A stretch of DNA of 64,000 nucleotides from Synergistales bacterium (GTDB lineage Bacteria; Synergistota; Synergistia; Synergistales; Aminithiophilaceae): the NCBI GenBank assembly GCA_018433595.1, contig JAHDQY010000003.1:62001-126000 (forward strand). Reading direction: 5' to 3'. This document shows positions 44,172 through 53,015 of the stretch, one piece after another (position 1 is the first letter of the stretch; every line of letters begins with the position of its first letter). The notes under the pieces are model-generated. The model did not search any database. It saw nothing but the letters and a program-made list of their open reading frames with translations, and had not been told where the DNA came from. The position numbers were made by a program, and so were the translations under genes.

Positions 44172-45161
44172 TTGAAGGGATTGTTCGCTCTGATCACCGC
44201 CGTTCTTTTGGCCGGATCGGCTTCGGCCGGCGCCCTGAGGCCGACTTTCGTCGGTTCCCGGGCCGCCCTTTTTCCTCCGGCCCCTCTTGTCCCGCTCCCC
44301 CCGTCGGTCGTCACCCCTTCCGGGAAAGCTGTCGATATTGTGGCCTGGGCTCTCCTGCCCGGAGGGGAGCGTCTTGCCGTGCTGGGGCCGTTGGCAAGGC
44401 AGTCCGGGCTGATCGGTTTTCTTGGCTCCGTCGGCTTCGACGGAGCTCCGAAGGCTCTCCGGCCGTCCCCTCGTTTCCCCGATCTGACTCAAACCGATCG
44501 CTCTCTCGGCCTTCCTTTAGGGGGTTGGGTTCACTGCGGACCGGTGGCGGCCGCCGATGTCCTCGGAGCCCTGGGTCTCGTCGATGATGCCGGAGGAGTT
44601 GCCGCCCGTCTCGGAGGCCGCTCCTGCATGGACACCCGCCTCTCCGTCGGAGGCACGCCGGTGGCGGCTTTCCTCGAAGGGTTGCAGGCTTTTTTCGACG
44701 AAGCGTCTATCGAGGAGGTGACCCTCGAATACCAGGGATGGCCGTCACGCCCCTTCCGTTACGGTCTTGTGACGGCGCCTCGGTGGGAGGACATCCGCCT
44801 CGCTTTGGCTTTCGGCGGGGGGGCGGTGCTTCAGGTGGGGTGGTTTGCCGAGAGAAAGGGTGCCTGGCATCGCCGATCCGGCCACTGGGTCGCCCTGGCC
44901 GGATATGACGGTGAAAGATGGTTCGTCGCCGACCCCGGTCCCTGGGCGGGGCAAGGACCTGCCCTGCAGGAGGTCCTCTTTAGCCCTTTGTCGGTGGGGA
45001 CGGTTCTCGTCGCCGGGGGGAATCGGATGGAGGGGGGGAACTACCGGGAGGTCCTTTCCGGGCTGGCCCGTCCCCGACAGGGTGAGCGGGCCGTCGCCGA
45101 AGGTGTGGTGCTTTTCTGGTGCCTTCAAAAGGAGCTTGACTGGGGGAGGTACGCCGATTGA
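44172..45161 (+). CDS. exported C39-like (papain-fold) peptidase-family protein
   Basis: About 329 residues. TTG 44172 lies 5 bases after GGAGGTGA and begins a signal peptide (LKGLFALITAVLLAGSASAG). After about 115 residues of Pro/Gly-rich sequence the C39-like catalytic layout appears: Cys-122 in GGWVHCGPVAAADVL, His-238 in GHWVALAGYDG and Asp-254 in FVADPGP. It probably cleaves peptides or isopeptides in the envelope. The stop overlaps the next gene by 3 bases, so it is co-translated with protein-isoaspartate methyltransferase. Confidence 0.72.
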   Translation: MKGLFALITAVLLAGSASAGALRPTFVGSRAALFPPAPLVPLPPSVVTPSGKAVDIVAWALLPGGERLAVLGPLARQSGLIGFLGSVGFDGAPKALRPSPRFPDLTQTDRSLGLPLGGWVHCGPVAAADVLGALGLVDDAGGVAARLGGRSCMDTRLSVGGTPVAAFLEGLQAFFDEASIEEVTLEYQGWPSRPFRYGLVTAPRWEDIRLALAFGGGAVLQVGWFAERKGAWHRRSGHWVALAGYDGERWFVADPGPWAGQGPALQEVLFSPLSVGTVLVAGGNRMEGGNYREVLSGLARPRQGERAVAEGVVLFWCLQKELDWGRYAD

Positions 45162-45805
45162 AAGAGGAATGGAAGGTCAGAGCCGAAGCGATGGTGCGCC
45201 GCCAGATCCTTGCCAGGGGGATTCCCGAAGGCTTGCTGACGGAGGCCATGCGGACCCTGCCCCGGGATCGCTTCGTCCCCGAGGAGCTGCGGGAGCGCGC
45301 CTGGGACGACGGTCCCCTGCCCATCGGGCGGGGGCAGACGATCTCCCAGCCCTATATGGTGGCCCGCATGACCTGGCTTCTGGATGTCGGGCCTGGCGAC
45401 AGGGTCCTCGAGATCGGTACGGGGTCGGGCTACCAGGCCGCCCTTCTGGCCGCCATGGGCTGCGTCGTGGTCTCCGTGGAGCGCATCGCCGTCCTGGCGC
45501 GGCATGCGAAGGCTTTCCTGGACGAGCTGGGGCTGACCGTGACCGTCGTCGCTGGCGACGGCCGGGAGGGCTATGCTCCCGGGGCCCCCTACAGAGGGAT
45601 TCTCGTCACCGCTGCGGCCCAGGAGCTTCCTCCGGCCTGGTCGGAGGAACTCGATGAGGGAGGGCGTCTCGTCGTTCCCCTGGAGGTTTCGCCGGGGCTT
45701 GAGCGGCTTCTCGTCCGCCGCCGCGTCGAAGGGCGTTTCATCGACGGGTGGGATGACTACTGCCGCTTTGTCCCCGTTCTGCCCGGCGTCGAGGAGGAAG
45801 ACTAG
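45158..45805 (+). CDS. pcm: protein-L-isoaspartate O-methyltransferase
   Basis: A 215-residue SAM-dependent methyltransferase that starts repair of isoaspartyl residues in damaged proteins. Motif I is VLEIGTGSGYQAALLA; family-specific segments are RFVPEELRERAWDDGPLPIGRGQTISQPYMVA and the late LVVPL strand. TTG 45158 overlaps the upstream stop (TTGA) and follows GGGGAGGT. Confidence 0.93.
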   Translation: MKEEWKVRAEAMVRRQILARGIPEGLLTEAMRTLPRDRFVPEELRERAWDDGPLPIGRGQTISQPYMVARMTWLLDVGPGDRVLEIGTGSGYQAALLAAMGCVVVSVERIAVLARHAKAFLDELGLTVTVVAGDGREGYAPGAPYRGILVTAAAQELPPAWSEELDEGGRLVVPLEVSPGLERLLVRRRVEGRFIDGWDDYCRFVPVLPGVEEED

Positions 45806-45834
45806 GAGCGCCGCCCCCTAGGGGACGGCGCTCC
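45804..45834. terminator. hairpin between convergent pcm and fchA
   Basis: AGGAGCGCCG pairs with CGGCGCTCCT, and an inner CCCC/GGGG helix extends it. No T tract. Shared end of both operons. Confidence 0.6.
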
Positions 45835-45855
45835 TGCCGGTCAGGGAGGGTGGGT

Positions 45856-46482
45856 CTAAAGGAGCGACTCGATATGCCGTTCCACCGAAGAGACGGTCTT
45901 CTCGATCCCGGCCAGGGCCCGGTCAATCTCTTCCTTCGTCTTTTTCACGAAGCCTTCGTCCTTGATGCCGCCCAGGTTGATCCGGACGTTGTAAGCTGCC
46001 GCTGCGGCTGCGGCGCGAGCCAGAAGAGCGGCCGTGCCGGCGTCGGTGACGGCGTTGCCGTTGCCGCGGCGGGCAGCCGTTTCGGCCAGTCCCGCCAGGA
46101 GCTGGCAGGCCGAGAGGGTCTCCAGGGGGACGATGGCCGCCTCCTTGAGCCCTTCCTGCATCCTGGCTGTCCGAAGGGCTTTCTCCTCCGGCGTCTCCTT
46201 GGGCATCTTGAGGGCGGCGAAGAAGGTGTTGAAGGCCTCGGCGTCCTGTTCCATGAGGGAGAGGAAACGCTCCTGGAGTTCCTTTCCCTCCTTCTGGATT
46301 TTTCCCATTTCGTCCCAGACGTCGCGGTACTTCTCCTTGCCGATGGTGAGTCTCGTCACCATCACCGAAAGGGCGGCGCCCAGGGCGCCGCAGAGGGCGG
46401 CGACGCTGCCCCCTCCGGGGGCGGGCGAATCGGAGGCCAGTTCCTTGGCGAACTCCTTCAGGCTCATTTTCGTGAGTTCCAT
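45856..46482 (-). CDS. fchA: formiminotetrahydrofolate cyclodeaminase (cyclodeaminase/cyclohydrolase family)
   Basis: A 208-residue all-helical enzyme that converts 5-formimino-THF to methenyl-THF and ammonia. The family start is visible as LASDSPAPGGGSVAALCGALGAAL, with AYNVRINLGGIKD near the C-terminus. It is a stand-alone version of the C-terminal half of eukaryotic FTCD. It follows hutI by 25 bases, completing histidine degradation at the one-carbon step. ATG 46482 follows GGAAGGAG. Confidence 0.92.
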   Translation of the reverse strand: MELTKMSLKEFAKELASDSPAPGGGSVAALCGALGAALSVMVTRLTIGKEKYRDVWDEMGKIQKEGKELQERFLSLMEQDAEAFNTFFAALKMPKETPEEKALRTARMQEGLKEAAIVPLETLSACQLLAGLAETAARRGNGNAVTDAGTAALLARAAAAAAAYNVRINLGGIKDEGFVKKTKEEIDRALAGIEKTVSSVERHIESLL

Positions 46483-46507
46483 TGGTCAGACTCCTTCCTC
46501 TGGTTCT

Positions 46508-47749
46508 TCAGGCGACGTGCTCGCCGCGTTTGTAGACGGCCAGGACGGGCGAGACGCCGGCGTGGTAGGCGATGCCGGCCGGTGTCTCGCAGTCGAGGAG
46601 GAGGAAGTCGGCCGACTTCCCCTCGTCGAGGCTGCCGACGCGGTCGGCCATTCCCGCCGAGTAGGCGCTGTTGAGGGTCGTCGCCGTCAGGGCCTCTTCG
46701 GGGGTCATGTCCATGTTCATCACCGCAAGGCCGAAGATGAAGGGCATGGATTCGCAGAAACAGGATCCGGGATTGCAGTCGGTGGCGCAGGCGACGGGGA
46801 CGCCCAGTTCGATCATCCTCCGCGCCCGCGCGTAGGGTTTGCGGAGGCTGTAGGCCGTGGCGGGAAGAAGGTCGGCGATGACGCCGGCGGCCGCCATGGC
46901 CCGCAGGCCGTCGTCGTTGGCGGCCAGAAGGTGTTCGGCCGAGAGGACGCCCAGCTCTCCGGCCAGGGCGGCCCCTCCCGTATCGTGAACCTCATCGACA
47001 TGGGCGCGGAGCTTCAGCCCCGCCTTCCGTGCCGCCTCAAGAAGGCGGCGGCTCTGTGCGACGGAAAAGACCCCCTCTTCACAGAAAATGTCGCAGGTGT
47101 CGGCGATGCCCTGCCCGATGACGGCGGGGATCATCTCGTCGATGATGAGGTCGACGAATCCGTCGCCGTTGCCCTTGAACTCCTCGGGGATGGCGTGAGC
47201 TCCCATGAAGGTGGCCGTGATGTCCAGAGGCGTCTCGCGGCGGATGCGGTCGATGACGCGGAGCATCTTGAGCTCATTTTCGGTGTCGAGGCCGTAGCCG
47301 CTTTTGATCTCCATCGTCGTCGTGCCCAGGGAGAGGGCCGAGAGAACGTTTTCCAGGGTGGCTTCGAAGAGCTCCTCTTCCGAGGCGGCCCGGACGGCCC
47401 GGACGGAAGAGAGAATGCCCCCGCCCTGGCGCAGGATCTCCAGGTAGGGCGTTCCGGCGCGGCGGAGCTCGAACTCCTTCTCCCGCCGGGCGGCGAAGCA
47501 GATATGGGTATGGGGATCGACGAAGCCGGGGGTGAGGCAGCATCCGCCGCAGTCGACCTCCATGTGGGGCCGGCGGTTGAGGCGGCTGGCGATCTCTTCC
47601 TCCTTGCCCAGGGCGACGATCCGTCCTCCCTCGGTGAGGAGAGCGCCGCGCTCGAAATGCCGGATCTTCCCCTGGTCGGGGCCGGCGGCAGGCCTGCCGC
47701 CGTCGACGGGGGTGTAGATGCGGGCGTTGCGGAAGAGCTTGACCGTCAT
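46508..47749 (-). CDS. hutI: imidazolonepropionase
   Basis: A 413-residue amidohydrolase that opens imidazolonepropionate to N-formimino-L-glutamate, step three of histidine degradation. Metal ligands are H80 and H82 in GFVDPHTHICF; family-typical stretches are EIKSGYGLDTENELKML, AHVDEVHDTGG and CATDCNPGSCFCES. The start ATG shares a base with the ftcD stop (TGATG), so translation is coupled. hutH and hutU are not in the window. Confidence 0.95.
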   Translation of the reverse strand: MTVKLFRNARIYTPVDGGRPAAGPDQGKIRHFERGALLTEGGRIVALGKEEEIASRLNRRPHMEVDCGGCCLTPGFVDPHTHICFAARREKEFELRRAGTPYLEILRQGGGILSSVRAVRAASEEELFEATLENVLSALSLGTTTMEIKSGYGLDTENELKMLRVIDRIRRETPLDITATFMGAHAIPEEFKGNGDGFVDLIIDEMIPAVIGQGIADTCDIFCEEGVFSVAQSRRLLEAARKAGLKLRAHVDEVHDTGGAALAGELGVLSAEHLLAANDDGLRAMAAAGVIADLLPATAYSLRKPYARARRMIELGVPVACATDCNPGSCFCESMPFIFGLAVMNMDMTPEEALTATTLNSAYSAGMADRVGSLDEGKSADFLLLDCETPAGIAYHAGVSPVLAVYKRGEHVA

Positions 47750-48669
47750 CAGCGATCCTCTCCCATCATCTCCAGGAGCTTGAGCTCGATGACCTGTTTG
47801 GGATCGAAACCGGCGACCTGCATGTAGTAGGCGGCGCTGTCCAGGACGGCGGCGGCGGGGACCATTCCGTAGATTTCCGTCTCCACGACGGGAACTCCCC
47901 AGCGGGCGGCCTCCATGCGGATCGTCTCCAGGACGCGGTAGATGGCGTTCTTCTCGTAGTCGACGATGTTCATCGATACCTGGACGAGACCCCGATCTTC
48001 GAGGGCCAGTCCGATGCCCTTGACGTGGCAGAAGCCGCCCTTGGAGGCCCGGACGGCGTTGGCGATCTCCTTGGCCACCTTGACGTCCGTCGTGCCCAGA
48101 TTGACGTTGAAGGCCACGAGGAACTTGCGGGCTCCGATGACGGTGCCGCCGGCCGTGGCGTGAAGGCCCGGTCCGCCCACGTCGGGATGGCGGTCGGGGT
48201 TGGTCCTGGCCTCGTCTTTCAGCACCTCGTACTGTCCCTTGCGGACCACTTCCAGCTTCTGACGCTCCGGCCGCAGGGCGGCCTCTTCGTAGAAGTAGAC
48301 GGGGATGGACGTCTCGGCATGGTAGTGCTTGCCGAAATCGTGGGCCAGGGTGACGCACTCCTCCATGGTGATGTTGCTGATGGGAGTGAAGGGGATGACG
48401 TCGACGGCGCCGACGCGGGGGTGGGCGCCCTGGTGGCTGTTCATGTCGATGGCGTCGCGGGCGGTCTTGGCCGCCTCGATGAGGGCGTCGCAGATCGCCT
48501 CGGGTTCGCCGACAAGGCTGATGACGAGGCGGTTGTGGTCTTCGTCGGCCCGATAGTCGAAGAGGTAGCATCCCTTCGTCTTCTTGAAAGGCGATGCGAT
48601 GGCCTCGATGACCTCTTTTCTTCTTCCCTCGCTGAAATTGGGGACACACTCGATGAGACGTTTCGCCAT
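47749..48669 (-). CDS. ftcD: glutamate formiminotransferase
   Basis: A 306-residue enzyme that moves the formimino group from formiminoglutamate to tetrahydrofolate. It starts with LIECVPNFSEGRR, the family hallmark, and carries SHQGAHPRVGAVDVIPFTP and ATAGGTVIGARKFLVAFNVNL, folate- and substrate-binding regions. ATG 48669 follows GCAGGAGGG. It is the first gene of ftcD-hutI-fchA. Confidence 0.95.
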   Translation of the reverse strand: MAKRLIECVPNFSEGRRKEVIEAIASPFKKTKGCYLFDYRADEDHNRLVISLVGEPEAICDALIEAAKTARDAIDMNSHQGAHPRVGAVDVIPFTPISNITMEECVTLAHDFGKHYHAETSIPVYFYEEAALRPERQKLEVVRKGQYEVLKDEARTNPDRHPDVGGPGLHATAGGTVIGARKFLVAFNVNLGTTDVKVAKEIANAVRASKGGFCHVKGIGLALEDRGLVQVSMNIVDYEKNAIYRVLETIRMEAARWGVPVVETEIYGMVPAAAVLDSAAYYMQVAGFDPKQVIELKLLEMMGEDR

Positions 48670-48734
48670 GATTTTTCCCTCCTGCAGGTTGTGGATGATG
48701 GCACGGGTTCGGCCTCGATCTCTCTCTAAACCCA

Positions 48735-48762
48735 ATGTTACCAAAAGCGATGAATTTCTCAA
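48735..48762 (-). promoter_or_regulatory. promoter of the ftcD-hutI-fchA operon
   Basis: TTGAGA (48762-48757), 16 bases, TAACAT (48740-48735) on the minus strand, in the A+T-rich gap before ftcD. No His-rich leader peptide was found here. Confidence 0.6.
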
Positions 48763-48776
48763 GGGCTTTTGTGTAT

Positions 48777-49406
48777 TCATGAAGGAGACAGATCGTTCAG
48801 AGAGAAAAGAGGTGTCCAGTTCAGGCGGAGAATTTCCGGACCGTTCGCCCTCATTTGCAGTACCGACAGAGAGCCGTAGTCGAAACGGAAGGAAAAAAGG
48901 CGATCGTAGGTCAGGTCGAGAAGCCTCCTCAGGAGGAGCCGCAGGACGCCGGCGTGGGTGACGACAAGGACGTCGCCGCCGGTCGTTTCCATGACAGATT
49001 CGAGGTAGGGCAGGGTCCGTGCCTCGACATCCCCCAGGCTTTCGCCGCCGGGAGGCCGGAAGCCCATGAGATCTCTGCCTCGGGCGGCGTAGGCTTCGGG
49101 GTGGCGGAGGGCGATCTCCTCCCGAGGGCAAAGTTCCCAGGCCCCGAGGGCGACCTCGCGGAGGGCGGGGGTGGCGGAGAGGGGACAGGGGTGATGATCG
49201 AGGAGAATGCGGGCCGTCTCCCGGGTCCGTCGCAGGTCGCTGCAGCAGGCGAAGCGGAAGGGCACCTCTTCCAGGTGCTTCTTCAGGGTTTCGATTTGAG
49301 CCTCTCCTTTCGAAGAGAGGGGGATGTCGCTCTGGCCGAGAAAGAGCGATGAGGCTCCGGGCAGATCCGGTTCGCCGTGGCGGACGAGAAAGAGGCGGGT
49401 CTTCAC
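48777..49406 (-). CDS. histidine phosphatase family protein
   Basis: A 209-residue phosphoglycerate-mutase-like phosphatase. The catalytic RHG is in LFLVRHGEPD, followed by SDLRRTRETA, and the second His is in VVTHAGVLRLLL. Substrates in this family range from alpha-ribazole phosphate to nucleotides. It overlaps the NTP transferase-HD gene by 4 bases, so it probably acts in the same cofactor or nucleotide pathway. Confidence 0.88.
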   Translation of the reverse strand: MKTRLFLVRHGEPDLPGASSLFLGQSDIPLSSKGEAQIETLKKHLEEVPFRFACCSDLRRTRETARILLDHHPCPLSATPALREVALGAWELCPREEIALRHPEAYAARGRDLMGFRPPGGESLGDVEARTLPYLESVMETTGGDVLVVTHAGVLRLLLRRLLDLTYDRLFSFRFDYGSLSVLQMRANGPEILRLNWTPLFSLNDLSPS

Positions 49407-50569
49407 GGCAGGCCCTCGAGGATCGTCGCCAGTTCCCGACCGCTTTGTCTTTCGACGGCGAGCAGGATGGCCTCGGCTTTATCGAGGCGAAGGAGGGCGC
49501 CTTCAAGGGCTTCGGGGTTGTCGGCGAAGCGGCGGGCCGCCGTCTCCCGCCTCGCCTCGAGAGTCACTAAAGACGAGGACTCGACGATTTTGTCGGCGGC
49601 GAAGAGAAGGGCGGCCTCGTCGAGATCGTCTCCTTCCGGGCCCTTCATGTGGGATTCCACGAGAGGGGCCAGGGCGTCGAAACCCCACCGGATCAAAAAC
49701 CGGGCCCCTTCCTCGGCGTGACGGAAGCCGCCCCGGGCCAGGTCGTGGAGGAGCGAGGCTCGGTGAAGCCGTTCCCGGTCGAGTCCGGACGTTCCTCCCA
49801 ACGCCGAGGCCAGACGGTCGGCCACGGCAGCGACGGTTTCTCCGTGGCGCCGTGCGCCTTCAGGGGTGGAAGCCAGATCCCAGAGGGCGTGGCACTCGGC
49901 CTCCGACGGGATCGCTCCCGGGCGGATCCGCTCCAAAAGCCTTTTGTAATCCTCGGGGGAATCCATGTCGAGAAGGATGGCCTCGTCGGCGACGGCCACG
50001 TCGAGAGCCTCTTTTTCTCTCTCCGCGAGGAGGACGCGGAGCCCCCCCCGAGAGCCGTCGCCGTCGAGGATGGCCTTGAAGAAACGTCGTCCCACCAGAG
50101 GAGGGTGTCCCCGCCTTCCCAGGAAGGTCGGGTAGGCCAGGTCGACTCCTTTTTCGTGGGTCTCCAGAAGGGTTCGTATCGTGGCCGGGGAGACGAGGGG
50201 GACATCGACGGGCAGGAGGAGAAAGGCCGAGGCGTTATCCAGGGCCTTGATGCCTCTCCTGATGGAAGAAAACATGCCCCTCTCGTAACTTTCGTTGAAG
50301 ACGGCGCGGCACCGAAGCCGGAAGGCCTCCTGCTCCACCTCGTTCCGGTAGTGGCCGGTGACGACGACGATCTCCTCAATGCCGCCTTCCCGCAGGCTTT
50401 TTACGGTACGCTCCAGAGCCGAAAGGCCCTTCAGATCCAGTAAGGCCTTGCAGCGCCCCATGCGGGAAGAAAATCCTGCCGCAAGGACGAGCGCTTTGGG
50501 GCGATAAAAAGAGTGAAAGGCGCACACAGGAGGTTTTTCCCGATCTAAAGATTCTTTTTGTTCAGCCAT
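49403..50569 (-). CDS. MocA-like nucleotidyltransferase fused to an HD domain
   Basis: A 388-residue fusion. The N-terminal 210 or so residues form an NTP transferase with the signature LVLAAGFSSRMGRCKALLDL and the metal/nucleotide Asp in LPVDVPLV, like MocA (molybdopterin cytidylyltransferase). The C-terminal 170 residues carry an HD phosphohydrolase motif (HRASLLHDLARGG) with ESH and FAADKIVE further on. It is divergent from xdhC, so a role in making or remodelling the cytidylated molybdenum cofactor of the hydroxylase at the right edge is likely. ATG 50569 follows AAGGAG. Confidence 0.85.
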   Translation of the reverse strand: MAEQKESLDREKPPVCAFHSFYRPKALVLAAGFSSRMGRCKALLDLKGLSALERTVKSLREGGIEEIVVVTGHYRNEVEQEAFRLRCRAVFNESYERGMFSSIRRGIKALDNASAFLLLPVDVPLVSPATIRTLLETHEKGVDLAYPTFLGRRGHPPLVGRRFFKAILDGDGSRGGLRVLLAEREKEALDVAVADEAILLDMDSPEDYKRLLERIRPGAIPSEAECHALWDLASTPEGARRHGETVAAVADRLASALGGTSGLDRERLHRASLLHDLARGGFRHAEEGARFLIRWGFDALAPLVESHMKGPEGDDLDEAALLFAADKIVESSSLVTLEARRETAARRFADNPEALEGALLRLDKAEAILLAVERQSGRELATILEGLP

Positions 50570-50670
50570 AAAATGATTCTCCTTAAATTTTATAGCAAGA
50601 AAACATTGTTGATTTTTGGAAGAAATGATGTCAAGATCATGTTACTTGATGAAGTGGGGAGGTCAAGAGC

Positions 50671-51498
50671 GTGTACAAGGAATATCATAACGTTTTCGAG
50701 GCGATTCACGAGGCCCTTCAGAACGGTGATCAAGGGGTGCTCTGCACGCTTGTCGAGGAGGCAGGATCGACTCCGCGCTCTCAAGGAGCCCGCATGTGGG
50801 TCCGCCCCGACGGCTCCATCGTGGGGACCATCGGCGGCGGCATTCTGGAGCACCGCGTCATCTCGAGGGCTCTCGAGATGATCCGCTCCCACGAGGCGAC
50901 CTGCTATTTCAGGGAATCCCTCGCCGGAGAGCCCATCAGCGGCGAAGAGGCGCTCTGCGGCGGTACGGCCGGTGTCTTCCTGGAATATATCGGTCGGCAG
51001 AAAAAGGTCGTCATTTTCGGCGGCGGCCATGTGGGGAGGGCCTTGGCTCTCGTCTCCGTCGCCGCCGGGTACCATGTCGTCGTCTGGGACGAGCGGGATG
51101 AGTTCGCCAACACCGAACGCTTCCCGGGAGCCGTCGTCCACTGCTGTCCCCTGGAGTCGGCCTTCGACGGCCGTATCGTCTTCGACGATACCACCTTCGT
51201 CGTCATCGTCACTCGGGGCCATGTCCTCGATGGCGACGTCGCCCGCCTCCTGGAGGGGAAAAAGGCGGCCTATATCGGCATGATCGGTTCCCGGAAGAAG
51301 TGGAAGGCTCTCAAGGAGTCGCTTCTCAAGGAGGGGCTTTCGGCGGGTTTTCTCGACGGGATCTTCTCCCCCATAGGCCTTCCCCTCAACGCCGAGACGC
51401 CTGAGGAGATCGCCCTTTCCATCGTCGCCGAGATCGTCGCCGTCGACAGGGGCGCCGATATCGAGGGGCTGCGGAGCCACGGCAAAGCTCCGATCTGA
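50671..51498 (+). CDS. xdhC: XdhC/CoxI family molybdenum hydroxylase maturation protein
   Basis: A 275-residue protein with an N-terminal XdhC_CoxI domain (GSTPRSQGARMWVRPDGS and GTIGGGILE) and a C-terminal Rossmann domain (VVIFGGGHVGRALALV, later IGMIGSRKKW). XdhC proteins bind molybdenum cofactor, help sulfurate it and insert it into xanthine-dehydrogenase-type enzymes. GTG 50671 follows GGGGAGGT. Confidence 0.92.
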   Translation: MYKEYHNVFEAIHEALQNGDQGVLCTLVEEAGSTPRSQGARMWVRPDGSIVGTIGGGILEHRVISRALEMIRSHEATCYFRESLAGEPISGEEALCGGTAGVFLEYIGRQKKVVIFGGGHVGRALALVSVAAGYHVVVWDERDEFANTERFPGAVVHCCPLESAFDGRIVFDDTTFVVIVTRGHVLDGDVARLLEGKKAAYIGMIGSRKKWKALKESLLKEGLSAGFLDGIFSPIGLPLNAETPEEIALSIVAEIVAVDRGADIEGLRSHGKAPI

Positions 51499-51522
51499 GC
51501 GCTTCGGTTCCGGGGTTTTGCG

Positions 51523-51990
51523 TCAGTCGTCATCTTCCTCCTCCGGGTCCTTTCCCCCGGAGGAGTTCGTTTCTTTTGAAGCCTTTGCTTCGCAGGCTGG
51601 GCAGCGCCCGTAGACGACAAGCTGCTTGCCTGCGACGAAATACCCCGGTGGGACGTCGACGCGCGGAAGCGGCTGATCGGGAAGGCAGACCATGAGGCCG
51701 CAGTCGAGGCAGAGGAAGTGAGGATGGTTGCCGGGACAGCCCGGGTGATCGGGACGATGGGCGCAGAAGCGCCAGGACCCGTCGATCCCCAGGACGCGGT
51801 GAACGAGGCCGACCCGTTCCAGGGAGGAAAGGGTCCGGTAGAGGGTGACCCGGTCCGTTCCTTCTTTGAGACGCTCCTGGACCTCCCCGTGAGAGAGGGG
51901 GCGCCCTTCGTCGAAGAGGAGCTTTAGAACGTCGAGGCGGATCTCGGTGGGCCGCAGTCCCACCTCTTCGAGGAACTCTCGCTCCGTCAT
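51523..51990 (-). CDS. Fur/Zur family metal-responsive regulator
   Basis: A 155-residue protein: winged helix at about 10-80 (RLDVLKLLFDEGRPLSHGEVQERL, DRVTLYRTLSSLERVGLVHRV) and a metal domain with HPGCPGNHPHFLCLDCG and CPACEA, giving two CxxC structural zinc sites plus the HxH sensing site. The C-terminus is acidic. It overlaps the MoeA-like gene by 4 bases at the end of the mod operon. A regulator of molybdate/tungstate or zinc/iron uptake is possible; the context favours metal supply for the molybdenum system. Confidence 0.87.
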   Translation of the reverse strand: MTEREFLEEVGLRPTEIRLDVLKLLFDEGRPLSHGEVQERLKEGTDRVTLYRTLSSLERVGLVHRVLGIDGSWRFCAHRPDHPGCPGNHPHFLCLDCGLMVCLPDQPLPRVDVPPGYFVAGKQLVVYGRCPACEAKASKETNSSGGKDPEEEDDD

Positions 51991-53015
51991 GGCCGGGCGG
52001 CGAAGGCGCAGTCAGGGTAGCAGCAGACGAGACAGTGCCGGCAGAGCCCGCCGACGCCCCAGAGACGGACCTCCCGTTGCGTTGGGCGGATCCCGGCGAA
52101 AAGGAGCTGCAGGAGCGGGTCGAGCGTCGTCCTTTCGTCGTGGATGACGCAGGCAGGGGCGCCGACGACGGCTGCCTCCCCCTTCGTCGCCAGCATCAGC
52201 ATCGATCCCGGCAGGGCCGGGACGCCGCGGAAGAGGACCTTGTCGGAGACGGATTCGATGGCGGCGGGGGTCAGGTCGTCGGCGTCGACGCTCATGCCGC
52301 CGGTGCAGACGACGAGATCGGCCCCTTCATTGAGGAAGGCTCGAATGGCCTCTTCGATGGCCCTCCGGTCGTCGGTGACGATTCGCTGCCCCTTGACGGA
52401 GCCTCCGAAGGCGGCCACCTTGCGCTCCAATTTGGGCCTGAAGGCGTCCCGGATTCGTCCCTCGGCAATCTCTCTGCCTGTCGTGACGAGGCCGATGGAG
52501 AGGGGGCGGAAAGGCAGGACGTCGACGGGTTTCGCCGTTCTTTCGGCCCGGCGGACTTCCTCGTCACGAACGCAGAGAGGGAGGATCCGAAAGGCCGCGA
52601 CCTGCTCCCCCTTGTGCACGGGGCTGTGACGGGGGAGGGTGGAGAAGACCCACTGCCCCTCGCCGTTGAGGGTCTCCACAGCGGAGACGTCGAAATCCAG
52701 AAGGCCGTCTCGGGCGGCAAGGAGAACGCACTTGCCCTCCTTCGGGCCTCGAGCCTCGACGCCTTTTCCGGTCACGACGGGGAGAAGGCGCAGAGCCGCC
52801 TCGTCCTCGTGAACCTCCGTCGCCTCCAGGTCCATGAAGGTCAGGTGCTCCCGGCCCATGGATCGCAGCGTTTCCAGGTCGCTTTCGGTGACGATGTGGC
52901 CGCGGCGGAAGCGGGCTCCCTTGTAGCCGGTTTCCGCGACGATCTGGGTCAGGTCGTGGGCCAGGGGAAGGCCCAGGGCCTCTTCAAGAGGCAGGACAGT
53001 GATCTTCATCGGCAT
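51987..53015 (-). CDS. MoeA-like molybdopterin-binding protein with C-terminal Cys cluster
   Basis: A 342-residue protein with an MPT-binding (MoCF_biosynth) domain: SIGLVTTGREIAEGRIRDAF, then VVCTGGMSVDADDLTPAAI. This type resembles the shorter MoeA-like proteins found beside molybdenum hydroxylase genes. The last 25 residues hold a Cys cluster, GGLCRHCLVCCYPDC, which could bind a metal or Fe-S cluster and is unusual for MoeA. ATG 53015 follows AGGAGG and lies inside the modC 3' end (32-base overlap). Confidence 0.82.
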   Translation of the reverse strand: MPMKITVLPLEEALGLPLAHDLTQIVAETGYKGARFRRGHIVTESDLETLRSMGREHLTFMDLEATEVHEDEAALRLLPVVTGKGVEARGPKEGKCVLLAARDGLLDFDVSAVETLNGEGQWVFSTLPRHSPVHKGEQVAAFRILPLCVRDEEVRRAERTAKPVDVLPFRPLSIGLVTTGREIAEGRIRDAFRPKLERKVAAFGGSVKGQRIVTDDRRAIEEAIRAFLNEGADLVVCTGGMSVDADDLTPAAIESVSDKVLFRGVPALPGSMLMLATKGEAAVVGAPACVIHDERTTLDPLLQLLFAGIRPTQREVRLWGVGGLCRHCLVCCYPDCAFAARP

